From contig JAABSL010000346.1 in assembly GCA_011390415.1 (NCBI GenBank), positions 1-36,679 on the forward strand: a stretch of DNA of 36,679 bases. Reading direction: 5' to 3'. Below are positions 25,576-34,155 of this stretch, one piece after another. Both the position numbers and the translations under genes were made by a program. Every line of letters begins with the position of its first letter. Position 1 is the stretch's first letter. The stretch is from Desulfobacteraceae bacterium (GTDB lineage Bacteria; Desulfobacterota; Desulfobacteria; Desulfobacterales; Desulfosalsimonadaceae). A model generated the notes under the pieces. That model did not search any database. It had not been told where the DNA came from and worked only from the letters and a program-made list of their open reading frames with translations.

Positions 25576-26736
25576 TTAATGATGGGTCCCTTCGGTTTTC
25601 ATTTTCTTTCGGATCCGCCGGAAATCCAGCAACTGGTGCAAAACCATAAATCCGATCACGGAGCCGATAAGGACCTGATACACCAGCCGGATCAGGGAGA
25701 GGATTTTGTAATGGAATATCTCTTCATCCGAAACTTCTTCGCGGGCCCGGATCAGCATGACGGAATCTTCGGCTTCGGCTTCAGCGATGACGGCTTCCCG
25801 GGCCGTCAAAAGCTGCACTTTTGATCCATAGGCATGCACCCGCCCTTCGGCAAAATCGGCGGTGGCCCCGGGATGACATTCCTGAACCCCGCCCTGGTTG
25901 CTGCATGTTTTCACCCGGTTGCGTTTATTGGTCGGTGACACGGGATCGGTTCTGGGCTGGATTTCATGGGTGGTATATCCCACGGGCACATGACAGGAGA
26001 TACAGTCGGGGGCATTTTCCACGCCGTATTTGACCATTGTCCAGTGAAATGTGTCCTTAAAGGTCGATACCGCTTCAAGGCCGTGGCGCGTCATTTTTTC
26101 TTCATTTTCATGACAGCTCGTACACAGCCGGATAATTTCATCCTGTTCCCGTTGCCGCCGCATGCGATGGGTGAAATGGGCATATATCTCTTCGGTCCAG
26201 GCCTTCTCCGTATGACACGCCTGGCACCGGGCCAGGGTTTCAAGGGCCAGGGCCGCACTTTTGCCCCAAGCCCCCTCATAGGGATTGTAGGACCGATTCT
26301 CATGACAGTAAGTGCAGGTGGGCAGGTCTTCGGGAAATTTTTTCTTTTCATCTGCGGCTTGTCCGTGCACGCTGTTGTCATACTTTTTTACCATGTTTTT
26401 ATGCGAAAAATCCAGATTGGAAGAGGGTTCTTTTATGTGGCACTGTGTGGCGCAATCCACTTTTTTCACTTCATCATGGGGTATCTTGTCCAGATCCGTA
26501 TGACAGCCTTTGCACCGGGCTTCCCCGTGAACGGAATTTCCGAATAAAACGTCATTAATGTAATAGATCCGTCTGGTTCCGTCTTCATCATATCGTCCCA
26601 GGTTGGGATATCGATGACAAATCAGGCAATTTTCTTCATCCGGCGCTGCTTCTGACTGGGCAAAACCGGCCCCGGCCCCTGAACAGACCGCAATAAACGC
26701 AACAACAGCCAATTTAAAATAAAGGGATAATTTCAT
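25576..26736 (-). CDS. Membrane-anchored multiheme cytochrome c, CbcA-like (module B)
   Basis: 386 residues from the ATG at 26736; the longer frame needs GTG with no ribosome binding site. Signal peptide ending AGFA. Heme motifs: CxxCH at 37, 75, 141, 171, 205 and 245, CX3CH (CATQCH) at 95, and an unusual CX8CH at 278-288 where the paralogue at 32005-33078 has a plain CKNCH. A C-terminal membrane helix (about 350-368 of this numbering) anchors it to the inner membrane with a short positive tail. The second CX3CH of the paralogue (CARNCH) is CTSCH here. Size, heme layout, C-terminal anchor and the following cytochrome b gene match Geobacter CbcA/CbcB-type bc complexes as I recall them. Confidence 0.83.
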   Translation of the reverse strand: MKLSLYFKLAVVAFIAVCSGAGAGFAQSEAAPDEENCLICHRYPNLGRYDEDGTRRIYYINDVLFGNSVHGEARCKGCHTDLDKIPHDEVKKVDCATQCHIKEPSSNLDFSHKNMVKKYDNSVHGQAADEKKKFPEDLPTCTYCHENRSYNPYEGAWGKSAALALETLARCQACHTEKAWTEEIYAHFTHRMRRQREQDEIIRLCTSCHENEEKMTRHGLEAVSTFKDTFHWTMVKYGVENAPDCISCHVPVGYTTHEIQPRTDPVSPTNKRNRVKTCSNQGGVQECHPGATADFAEGRVHAYGSKVQLLTAREAVIAEAEAEDSVMLIRAREEVSDEEIFHYKILSLIRLVYQVLIGSVIGFMVLHQLLDFRRIRKKMKTEGTHH

Positions 26737-26835
26737 TTTTATCGATTTTGTCCTGGTTCGTTGTATTATATCCACTGAACTACCTTATGCCGAATGCCGG
26801 TTACGCTTTCCGGACAATGTTGCATGACCGTCTCA

Positions 26836-29244
26836 TTAGCGAGGCCTGAGCCCTTTGAGCATCTCTCGTTTTTCAAGTGAATGATAGTAAGTATATCGCC
26901 AGATCGCCCTTTGACCATGACAGTCAATACACACTGCCTGGTCGCTCGATGTCCGCAGAAAACTCGTGTCGGCATTGCCCTCTATATTTTCACCCGGTCC
27001 CTGTTCCGCCAGGCGATGATTCCACTGGTTGAAGGAATGACAGGATGAGCACGACAGGTCACCGGAATTGACCTCCTGCCAGTCCGCGTCAAACAGCTTG
27101 ATGTAGCCGAAGAACGGGGTGTCCGCCCACATGATATTACTGATCAGCTGACCCGGCGGATGCATAGCTACCGGCGGTATTTTATCGCCGGCAATCCCCT
27201 CTTTGGAATGACACCCGGTGCACAGGCCGTTCATCGAATGCTGGTCTTCGGCCACCGGTCCATAGGGCCCGACCCAGAGCAGCCGTTTTTCCGGACTGTT
27301 GTGAACCGCATGGCAGACCCCGCATTGGCCGGATTCCGTAACATTCCGGTTCTGCTGATTTTTAGCAGACGGTGCGGTAACAAAAAGATCGTGATCCGTC
27401 CCTGTGAGCAAGGCCGTGTCTTCGTGACAGACCACGCATAGGTCCGGAGCAGGAGAAGCTACTTTTCTTAAAAAACTGTTTCGCGCGTCCCCTTCGATGT
27501 TTTTGCGTTCTCCCGAGGCGCTGATCACCTCATCACCGACCGTCCAGATATGGGGATTATGGCAGGTCCGGCACAGAATCCGGTCGCCATTTTCAGTACT
27601 GCCTTTTTCATTGTACAGCGGCAGCATCGAAGCCACCCGATCGGCGGGCGGGATCTGCGGGCCCCGGGAAACCACATTGACCGGATGATCATTTTCGCCG
27701 ACCGGTTTTTCTTTTGCCATCTTGTTTTCCCCATGGCATCCAATGCAGTATTGCAGGGCCGAAACATCAGCCGGATCATTACTGTCCGGTGCCGGATCTC
27801 GTGCCCACAGCTTTTTGTCTGCTGCATTATGCGCAATGTGGCAGGCCCCGCAGGGTCCTGAAACCGCGGCAGTCCGTCCCTGGATGTTTTCAGCTTCCGG
27901 CGCGGTGACGGCCAGATTATGATCATAGGATAACAGCTGGCGTTTGTCCCGGTGACATTCCAGGCAAAGCATGGATGCCAGGCCGGCGGATATTCTCAAA
28001 AAACTGGTGGACGCGTCGCCGATTGCGTCCTTCCCGCCCTTATTTTCAGGGGAAACCGGATCCCATTGATGCATGTTATGGCAGGTAAAACATTGAACCG
28101 TTTTCGCGGTACCTTCAGTCTGCCGCGCTCCGTTTTTGGCGTACAGCGGCAGTTTATCCGTAATTGCCGTTGGCGCAAGTTCCAATACCGACTTTGACAC
28201 AATGTCCACATCATTGGGATGAGAATATTGACCAATACCTTTTATCTCAGCCTTATTCTCCTTGCCGGGGTCCGCTGCCGTATTCTCTTTGTGGCAGGAA
28301 AGGCAGATTCCGGAAGCCGGGTTGCCCGGGGGCATTTTCCGCGCCCACAGCTTATAGCCGGCGGCATTGTGGGGGACATGGCAGGCCCCGCAGGGACCGG
28401 ATTCCGACATGCGCTCTCCCTTTATATTGATTTCTTCGGGCATTGTCAGCCGCAGATCATGCAGGGTCCCGGTAACGGACCGCTGCTCATGGCAGACCAT
28501 GCAAAGCGCTGACCCGCGGTTATCCATTACCGTTAAATTGCGTCCTTTCGCCCCATGAACCGCATGACAGGTCTGGCATATGACCGAATCCTTTTTTTCA
28601 GCCGGTATGCTGCCGGTTTCAAACAGGGTGTCCGGTATCCTGAGTTTGTCCGTGTGCACCGGATGGCCGTTGGTTCGCTTGTAGTCAGCGGCGTTCACAT
28701 GGCATGCTTCACACATGGCGGAGTCCGTGTTCGACACACGGAGAAAGGAATTCGGACCGGCAACGGATGCGTCAGGATCACCTTCAGGTGCGGCAGCCTC
28801 TTCACTATGGGGGGTATGACACGTCCCGCAGTAAATTTCGTCTGTATTGCTTAATGTAAAGGGTTCGGGGATTTTTGCATTCTCCGGCAGCTTTTTAAAC
28901 GTGGTGTGATTGTTGCCCTTCCATGCAATGTGGCGCGAATCCAGGACATATCCGTCATGGCAGCTGTAGCAGATCTCTTCGGCACTGACGATTCCCTGGG
29001 TATCTTTCATCAAAACATTTCCCGGTTCCCAATCAATCAGGGTTTCCTGCTCTGTTCTGAATACGTTCAGCCACATGACATGACACATGGCGCACTCTTT
29101 TTTGGATGATTTTTCAAGGGCCGCCCATGCGGCCGGGCATTCCAACAATACCACCCAAAAGAGTACAATGACCATATAAAATGTCAGGTTGATGGTGAAT
29201 ATCCGGTAGAGAGATATTCGGCGGCGGTAAGCAAAAAATTTCAT
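26836..29244 (-). CDS. 18-heme c-type cytochrome (module A)
   Basis: 802 residues with a long N-terminal signal (about 1-41, AAWA-A), no lipobox. Eighteen CxxCH at 51, 92, 139, 178, 223, 248, 285, 314, 385, 427, 465, 500, 558, 603, 641, 675, 732 and 772. Hemes 3-6 are two diheme repeats about 84 residues apart. Hemes 7-18 are three tetraheme repeats starting at 285, 465 and 641, each with SG.CG.CH..HN...(K)LW near its start, then LPLY.K/EKG, C.TCHN.H.W and SFLR. It is paralogous to the 20-heme protein at 19396-21921. A periplasm-spanning or exported heme wire is the likely role. It overlaps the NHL gene by 4 bp and is followed by a 99-bp gap before module B. Confidence 0.9.
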   Translation of the reverse strand: MKFFAYRRRISLYRIFTINLTFYMVIVLFWVVLLECPAAWAALEKSSKKECAMCHVMWLNVFRTEQETLIDWEPGNVLMKDTQGIVSAEEICYSCHDGYVLDSRHIAWKGNNHTTFKKLPENAKIPEPFTLSNTDEIYCGTCHTPHSEEAAAPEGDPDASVAGPNSFLRVSNTDSAMCEACHVNAADYKRTNGHPVHTDKLRIPDTLFETGSIPAEKKDSVICQTCHAVHGAKGRNLTVMDNRGSALCMVCHEQRSVTGTLHDLRLTMPEEINIKGERMSESGPCGACHVPHNAAGYKLWARKMPPGNPASGICLSCHKENTAADPGKENKAEIKGIGQYSHPNDVDIVSKSVLELAPTAITDKLPLYAKNGARQTEGTAKTVQCFTCHNMHQWDPVSPENKGGKDAIGDASTSFLRISAGLASMLCLECHRDKRQLLSYDHNLAVTAPEAENIQGRTAAVSGPCGACHIAHNAADKKLWARDPAPDSNDPADVSALQYCIGCHGENKMAKEKPVGENDHPVNVVSRGPQIPPADRVASMLPLYNEKGSTENGDRILCRTCHNPHIWTVGDEVISASGERKNIEGDARNSFLRKVASPAPDLCVVCHEDTALLTGTDHDLFVTAPSAKNQQNRNVTESGQCGVCHAVHNSPEKRLLWVGPYGPVAEDQHSMNGLCTGCHSKEGIAGDKIPPVAMHPPGQLISNIMWADTPFFGYIKLFDADWQEVNSGDLSCSSCHSFNQWNHRLAEQGPGENIEGNADTSFLRTSSDQAVCIDCHGQRAIWRYTYYHSLEKREMLKGLRPR

Positions 29245-30185
29245 TCCGATACTTCCACTATCCGTATCCGGTTGGCGCGCATTTCCACGACATGCATCCG
29301 GTTTTGGGCATCAAAAACCATCCCCACGGGCGTATCAAACTCCCGTTTTGCTCCGTTTTCGCAGACCACTCCGATAAAACCGCCCAGATTCGTAAATGCC
29401 TGAACGCATCCCATGAAACTGTCTGATATAAATACCCGTCCGGTGTTGTCCACGGCAACCCCCTTGGGCTTGAACAGGCCCCCCGGTGTCACCCCCCAGG
29501 TGCCGATTTCAGCGATAAAATTGCCGAACGGATCAAACTTCTGAATCCGTGTATTTAATACGTCCACTACAAAAATCTGATTGAATTCATTGACCGCCAG
29601 AATGCCGGGGTAACGGAACCGGCCCCGCACTTCACCAAAGCCGCCGAATTCAAATTCAAAGGTGCCGTCCTGCTGGTGGACTTTTATTTTATGATTGTCA
29701 TTGTCCGCCACATACAGATAATTTTTCAGCTCAATTGCCAGTACGTCCACCGGATCAGCCGGTTTTTCGCCGTCAGACGTCTTCACCGGAAACAGGTACT
29801 GGAATGTGCCGCCGGCATCAAAAACCTGTATCCGGTGATTGCCGGTATCTGCGATAAAAACCCGCCCGTCCTTTGCAATGTCGATGCCCAGCGGATATTG
29901 AAACTCGCCCGGACCGCTTCCGCCTTTGCCGAACGAAAATTGAAGCGCACCCTCGCCGCTGGTCACCACCACCCGGTTATTTACGCCATCCACCAGATAA
30001 ATATTGCCTTTTGCGCCGATGGCCAGATCGCTTGGCTGGTCGACACCCGGCGGGGTGATTGACCGCACCACATCACTGCTCACACATTCCATTGAAAACA
30101 CATTTTTTGCCGGCAGGAACAGGAACAAAAAGCCAGCGATCCATGCAAAAATAATTTTTTTCCGGGTACGTCCCATGTCTGCCAT
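29241..30185 (-). CDS. NHL-repeat beta-propeller protein, exported (module A)
   Basis: 314 residues, start ATG at 30185 (CAGGAG nine bases upstream; an in-frame ATG at 30176 is an alternative). Signal peptide ending about VFS, no lipobox. Six NHL repeats: GNIYLVDGVNNRVVV, GRVFIADTGNHRIQVFD, NYLYVADNDNHKIKV, NQIFVVDVLNTRIQKFD, GRVFISDSFMGCVQAF and NRMHVVEMRANRIRIV. It is the counterpart of 21918-22856, with the same blade order. Two cysteines (in MECVSS and VVCENG) could form a disulfide, absent from the paralogue. Its stop overlaps the start of the 18-heme gene (ATGA). Confidence 0.88.
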   Translation of the reverse strand: MADMGRTRKKIIFAWIAGFLFLFLPAKNVFSMECVSSDVVRSITPPGVDQPSDLAIGAKGNIYLVDGVNNRVVVTSGEGALQFSFGKGGSGPGEFQYPLGIDIAKDGRVFIADTGNHRIQVFDAGGTFQYLFPVKTSDGEKPADPVDVLAIELKNYLYVADNDNHKIKVHQQDGTFEFEFGGFGEVRGRFRYPGILAVNEFNQIFVVDVLNTRIQKFDPFGNFIAEIGTWGVTPGGLFKPKGVAVDNTGRVFISDSFMGCVQAFTNLGGFIGVVCENGAKREFDTPVGMVFDAQNRMHVVEMRANRIRIVEVSE

Positions 30186-30188
30186 TAT

Positions 30189-31076
30189 CTACTGCTCCTG
30201 TCCGTCGGGTTCAGGTGGTGGCATTGCTTCGGGCAATTGGCTCCCGTCTGAGGATTTGAATAAATCCGGAAGATAAAACTCATCGTATTTGGTGATCATT
30301 CCCTTGATGCTTAAATTCTGAAGATCCACAATTCTTTTTTCGGAAAATCCCAGCTTCTTAAAATCAAGAATGCCGTCTGTGGCATGACAGGTATGGCATT
30401 CCGGACCCTTGGGAAGAATATCTTCGTGAAATTTTTTGACCATTCCTTCCCGCTGCTCGGGGGTGAGCTGATCCCGGACCCGCATATAATCCTTTGCCAT
30501 GTCCGTCTTCTCCATGTGCAGGGTGGGCACCAGTTTTCCGTCTTTTTTATAAAAAGGGACAATTTGAGATAAATGATCATCCGTGCGTTTGAGTTCCCCG
30601 GATTCGGGATCATAGGACGTGCCGAAAAAGGGACCTTGCGGATTCTCCTCCACCGGAGAATACCACTGATACACCACCACCTCTTCTTCTTTTATTTCCA
30701 GGTGGCATGTTTCACAGGCAAAAAAATTCGTGTGCATGTTCAGCATGGCCCGGATCTTCTTTTCTTTACCATGGGGCAGGGTTGAATGACAGATAAAGCA
30801 GGTCGGCCGGAGGGCTTCCGGGGCCTGGGGATAATCGACTATACGGTGAAAATGGCGGTGCTCCTCGGCGAGTCGGTGCTGCTCGAATTCCTGCAAAATA
30901 TCCGACTCTTTTTCCTGAAATTTTTCAACCAGCGGCAGCAAAAGCCCGGGACCGTGGTGGGAAAAGGCCAGATGGTTGACCACCCCGGCCAGCACAAAGA
31001 GTGTCATGAGCAGCACAAAAAGCCCAATCAAATAGATCACCCACGGATGATTCAGTCTTTTCGGGTCTCTTCTCAT
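30189..31076 (-). CDS. Membrane-anchored triheme c-type cytochrome (module A)
   Basis: 295 residues from the ATG at 31076, which overlaps the cytochrome b stop by 4 bp; the longer frame lies inside the cytochrome b gene. One N-terminal membrane helix (about 11-33) anchors a periplasmic domain. CxxCH at 93, 121 and 227. The phrases CFICHSTLPHGKEKKIRAMLNMH, CETCH and CHTCHATDGILDFKKLGFSEKR match the module B triheme protein and the second half of the 22939-23886 fusion. His-rich helix EEHRHFHR (about 71-78) may supply distal heme ligands. The last about 20 residues are Pro/Glu-rich. It lies 3 bp before the NHL gene. Confidence 0.83.
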   Translation of the reverse strand: MRRDPKRLNHPWVIYLIGLFVLLMTLFVLAGVVNHLAFSHHGPGLLLPLVEKFQEKESDILQEFEQHRLAEEHRHFHRIVDYPQAPEALRPTCFICHSTLPHGKEKKIRAMLNMHTNFFACETCHLEIKEEEVVVYQWYSPVEENPQGPFFGTSYDPESGELKRTDDHLSQIVPFYKKDGKLVPTLHMEKTDMAKDYMRVRDQLTPEQREGMVKKFHEDILPKGPECHTCHATDGILDFKKLGFSEKRIVDLQNLSIKGMITKYDEFYLPDLFKSSDGSQLPEAMPPPEPDGQEQ

Positions 31077-31972
31077 CCGGATTCCCCTTCTTTTTCCGCA
31101 TACCCCATTTCCGCCAGCACAGAGCGCATATATTCCCGCTCTTCCGGAATTTCCGCCAGGTTGCGCACATATTCCAGAAAATGTTCTTCCAGCTGATGTT
31201 CCCGGGTAATTTTTCCCGTAAAAACTGTCCATTGGGCGGGAAACCGGCCCGGTACCAGGTGCACATTGGACAGATGCCAGAGGGCAACAACAATCAGGGC
31301 CATAATGGCTTCATCCGCATGCATGATCCTGGCCAGGTCCTGGACAAATGACGGGTTAAACGGCCACAGCAATGCGACATACTCCGGATAGAGCAGCGCC
31401 AGGCCGGCAAATATCAGAACAAAGGAACCCCACAAAATGGCAAGGTAGTGAAGCTTCTGCTTGTACATGAATTTTTCCATTTTCGGGCGAAAAGGCGCAC
31501 GACCCAGAAAATATTTAATATCATGGATTAAATCAAAAAGATCCTTGGGCAGCGGCACCTGGGTTCTCCGGATATCAAATTCTTTTTTTACGATCTTTTT
31601 TATGGTGCCGCCGGCAATGGTTAAAATGTGATATACGGAGGCGCCGATCATGATATAAGCGGCAATCCGGTGGATCACCTGGGCCATATCAATGCCCCCG
31701 AAAATCCAGATCACATGGGGCGCCCAGAACGCGTCATTGTAGTGCAGGGGAATGCCGGTGGCAGAAAGCGCAATAAACGTCGTAAAAATCAGAATGTGCT
31801 GAAAAACGATATGCGCCGAGTATCGGGGCAGATCCCCGAGCGGGTTGGATTTGACGTACTTGTATATGTCCCGGGGAATGGAGCCCACCCCTGCCACATG
31901 GGTAAAATAGTCGTCCGGCATTGGCTTAACGGATTGCCCGGACCCGGCGATCTTTTCAATGGCGGCCGTCAT
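31073..31972 (-). CDS. Cytochrome b subunit, diheme, quinone-linked (module A)
   Basis: 299 residues, AAAGGAG five bases before the ATG. Compared with the module B paralogue it has about 45 extra N-terminal residues (cytoplasmic). Four membrane helices at about 55-76, 95-118, 173-195 and 218-236. Likely heme ligands are His in YSAHIVFQH, VIHRI, SVYHILT, IMHADE and LWHLSNVH. The signature LVPGRFPAQW after helix 4 corresponds to LRPHKFPGDNMW in module B. It belongs to the same b-type family as CbcB and the formate dehydrogenase gamma subunit and presumably exchanges electrons with menaquinone. It overlaps the triheme gene by 4 bp. Confidence 0.85.
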   Translation of the reverse strand: MTAAIEKIAGSGQSVKPMPDDYFTHVAGVGSIPRDIYKYVKSNPLGDLPRYSAHIVFQHILIFTTFIALSATGIPLHYNDAFWAPHVIWIFGGIDMAQVIHRIAAYIMIGASVYHILTIAGGTIKKIVKKEFDIRRTQVPLPKDLFDLIHDIKYFLGRAPFRPKMEKFMYKQKLHYLAILWGSFVLIFAGLALLYPEYVALLWPFNPSFVQDLARIMHADEAIMALIVVALWHLSNVHLVPGRFPAQWTVFTGKITREHQLEEHFLEYVRNLAEIPEEREYMRSVLAEMGYAEKEGESG

Positions 31973-32004
31973 CGAAACTCCTTTTGATCACATGTTTAAT
32001 CATT

Positions 32005-33078
32005 TTATTTTCCCTTGTCCTGAATCCGCCAGCTGCTCCCCGCCTTTAATGTCATGTGAATGCCGTCTTTTTTTCTGCGGTAGGTTTCCAGAAACAAAAG
32101 CCCCATAAGACCGAATACGGTGCCGTAGAGGATGGCTTTGAGCACCAGATTGCTCATGACAAAAAGGACCGGATGATGCGGCACTTTAATGCGGGGATGA
32201 ACCGCGATTTTAACAAAATGCTGGTTGATCTTTGCGTGGCAGTTTTTGCAGATGGCCTGCAGATTATCTTCGTGAATTGAAGATTTCGGATTGTCTTTTT
32301 CATAAATATCATGAATCAGGCTCGAGGCATGACAACTGATGCAGTCCGCGGCTTTCTCCGACCCGAGGGCGGTCATCTTGCCGTGGATCGATTCTTTATA
32401 GGTCGCAACCACTTCCAGATCCCGGCCGGTAGCACCCAGTTTTTCCATGAGCGGGACATTCCCGTGACAATTTCTGGCGCACAGCGACACAATTTCCTGT
32501 GAAGATCGCGATGTCTTGTGGCGCAGCCGATGGGTCATGTGCAGATAGGCCTCTGTCACGCCTTTTTTCTTATGGCAGTTCAGACAACGGTCCAGTGTTT
32601 TTTCATAATCAATATTTTTTTCATCCGCTATTTTGTACAGGGGGTTCAGATGGCAATACTTGCAGTCGGGTTTGGATTCTTTCATTAACGGCGAGTCATC
32701 CGCCTTTACTGCATGATCGCTGGAATTAAAGACTTCGATGATTTTCCGGTGGGAAAAATTCTTTTCCGCAAACGGCGGCTTGATGTGACACTCATTGGCG
32801 CAATTGACGGTTTCCGTTACCGGCTCATGGGGGAACTTCTTGATATAGGTATGACATCCCCGGCATTCAACATCTCCGTGCAGGCTGTTTAAAAAGAGGT
32901 GTTCATCAACATGATAGTTTCGTCTCAGGCCGTCTTCAGCGATTCTGCCCATAAACGGATATTTATGACACATGAGGCAGTTCTCCGGGTCCGCAGCCTG
33001 TGCCTTTGAAAAACCGGACAGCCACAATGACGGTATCAAAAGCACTATCACTGCGATCAGAAGATATTTTCGTTTCAC
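32005..33078 (-). CDS. Membrane-anchored octaheme cytochrome c, CbcA-like (module A)
   Basis: 357 residues starting at GTG (33078), chosen because AGAGGAG stands eight bases before it and the signal peptide then begins normally (VKRKYLLIAV); a longer frame reaches 33189 but overlaps the heptaheme gene. Heme motifs: CxxCH at 34, 72, 139, 165, 246 and 277, CX3CH at 93 (CANECH) and 200 (CARNCH). A single C-terminal membrane helix (about 304-330) is followed by a positively charged tail. It is the counterpart of 25576-26736 with eight regular sites. With the cytochrome b 32 bp downstream it forms a CbcAB-like inner-membrane pair. Confidence 0.84.
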   Translation of the reverse strand: MKRKYLLIAVIVLLIPSLWLSGFSKAQAADPENCLMCHKYPFMGRIAEDGLRRNYHVDEHLFLNSLHGDVECRGCHTYIKKFPHEPVTETVNCANECHIKPPFAEKNFSHRKIIEVFNSSDHAVKADDSPLMKESKPDCKYCHLNPLYKIADEKNIDYEKTLDRCLNCHKKKGVTEAYLHMTHRLRHKTSRSSQEIVSLCARNCHGNVPLMEKLGATGRDLEVVATYKESIHGKMTALGSEKAADCISCHASSLIHDIYEKDNPKSSIHEDNLQAICKNCHAKINQHFVKIAVHPRIKVPHHPVLFVMSNLVLKAILYGTVFGLMGLLFLETYRRKKDGIHMTLKAGSSWRIQDKGK

Positions 33079-33164
33079 CGTATCGGCTCCTCTGTTTTTT
33101 GAGCACATACCTCTAACCATTTCACAAAAATAACCCGAAAATAAATTGATGGCTAAGAACGCCA

Positions 33165-34058
33165 TCACATCTGATGGCATTCCTTGCACATCTTCTCCGG
33201 CAGCCGGTGCCGGTTTTTGCTGTCCGCCCCTTTTGCCGACGGTTTATCCGCCGGAATCACCCCTTTTTCATGGGGATTATGGCAGGTGATGCAGGTCATT
33301 TTGCCGTCTTCCGTCAGCGGAAGGATGATATTGAATTTTTCTTTCATCCGTTCCATTCGCATCAGCCCCTCATCTGTCGGTTTTTCCGCCATATGGTCGT
33401 AATCGCCCGCGTGATTGCCCGCAATCTGGTGACATCTCCGGCACAGGGCCTTTATATCTCCTATAAAGGTGACTTCTTCATAGGTGGCGGTCTTTTCATC
33501 CGGTTTTTGTTCATGGCAATAAAGGCACATTTTTATGCTCAGCGTTCCATCCGGCTGCGTCTGATGATGGGCATTCAATTTTTTATATTTTTCTGCGTCA
33601 TGGCATCTGTAGCAAAAATCGGATTTAAGGGGGTACGGCGCACCCCGCAATGACTGTTTGTCAAACAACCGCTTCTGGCACTGCTTATAAACATCGTGGC
33701 AGGTATTGCAGGTAAATTTTCCGTCTTCTATGGGAAAATCCGAAGGCGTATCGGCTTTACGGTCGCCTCCGGTGGTTATCTCCAGAAGGTGACAGTAACC
33801 GGGCGACATGCCGTGATGGCACCGGCACAAGCGGTTATAATCGCCGTTGAATTTCAAGTAAGGATCACCGCCTTCTGTCGGTCTTTGTTCATGACATTCC
33901 CCGCAAAACCGGCCGGTATAGTGTATATTGGTGTTTTCATCGATAATGACGGGCCAGGAGGCCGGCGTTTTTTCTGTTGGTTCTTTCTGATCCGGCGCCA
34001 GACGGCAGCCTGAAAAAAACACAAAAAAGATGAGAACCATTATCGATATATTTTTCAT
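33165..34058 (-). CDS. Heptaheme c-type cytochrome lipoprotein (module A)
   Basis: 297 residues. Lipobox FFSGC, lipidated C18, then a short Lys/Pro/Glu linker. CxxCH at 52, 117, 149, 178, 206, 256 and 291, with the last heme at the C-terminus (CKECHQM), plus CRCH at 78-81 in the phrase GDYNRLCRCH. It is the paralogue of 18402-19385 with a shorter linker. Here it opens module A, 97 bp after the octaheme lipoprotein gene. The ribosome binding site is weak. The lipoprotein could sit on either the inner or outer membrane; residue +2 after C18 is Arg, not Asp. Confidence 0.85.
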   Translation of the reverse strand: MKNISIMVLIFFVFFSGCRLAPDQKEPTEKTPASWPVIIDENTNIHYTGRFCGECHEQRPTEGGDPYLKFNGDYNRLCRCHHGMSPGYCHLLEITTGGDRKADTPSDFPIEDGKFTCNTCHDVYKQCQKRLFDKQSLRGAPYPLKSDFCYRCHDAEKYKKLNAHHQTQPDGTLSIKMCLYCHEQKPDEKTATYEEVTFIGDIKALCRRCHQIAGNHAGDYDHMAEKPTDEGLMRMERMKEKFNIILPLTEDGKMTCITCHNPHEKGVIPADKPSAKGADSKNRHRLPEKMCKECHQM

Positions 34059-34155
34059 ACGCCATTACTTGTTCTTACATCATAATTGAAAATAACGACA
34101 AAAAAACGGGTTATCCAAAGCAACCCAAAAGCAAACCCAAACCCAATCAGACCCG

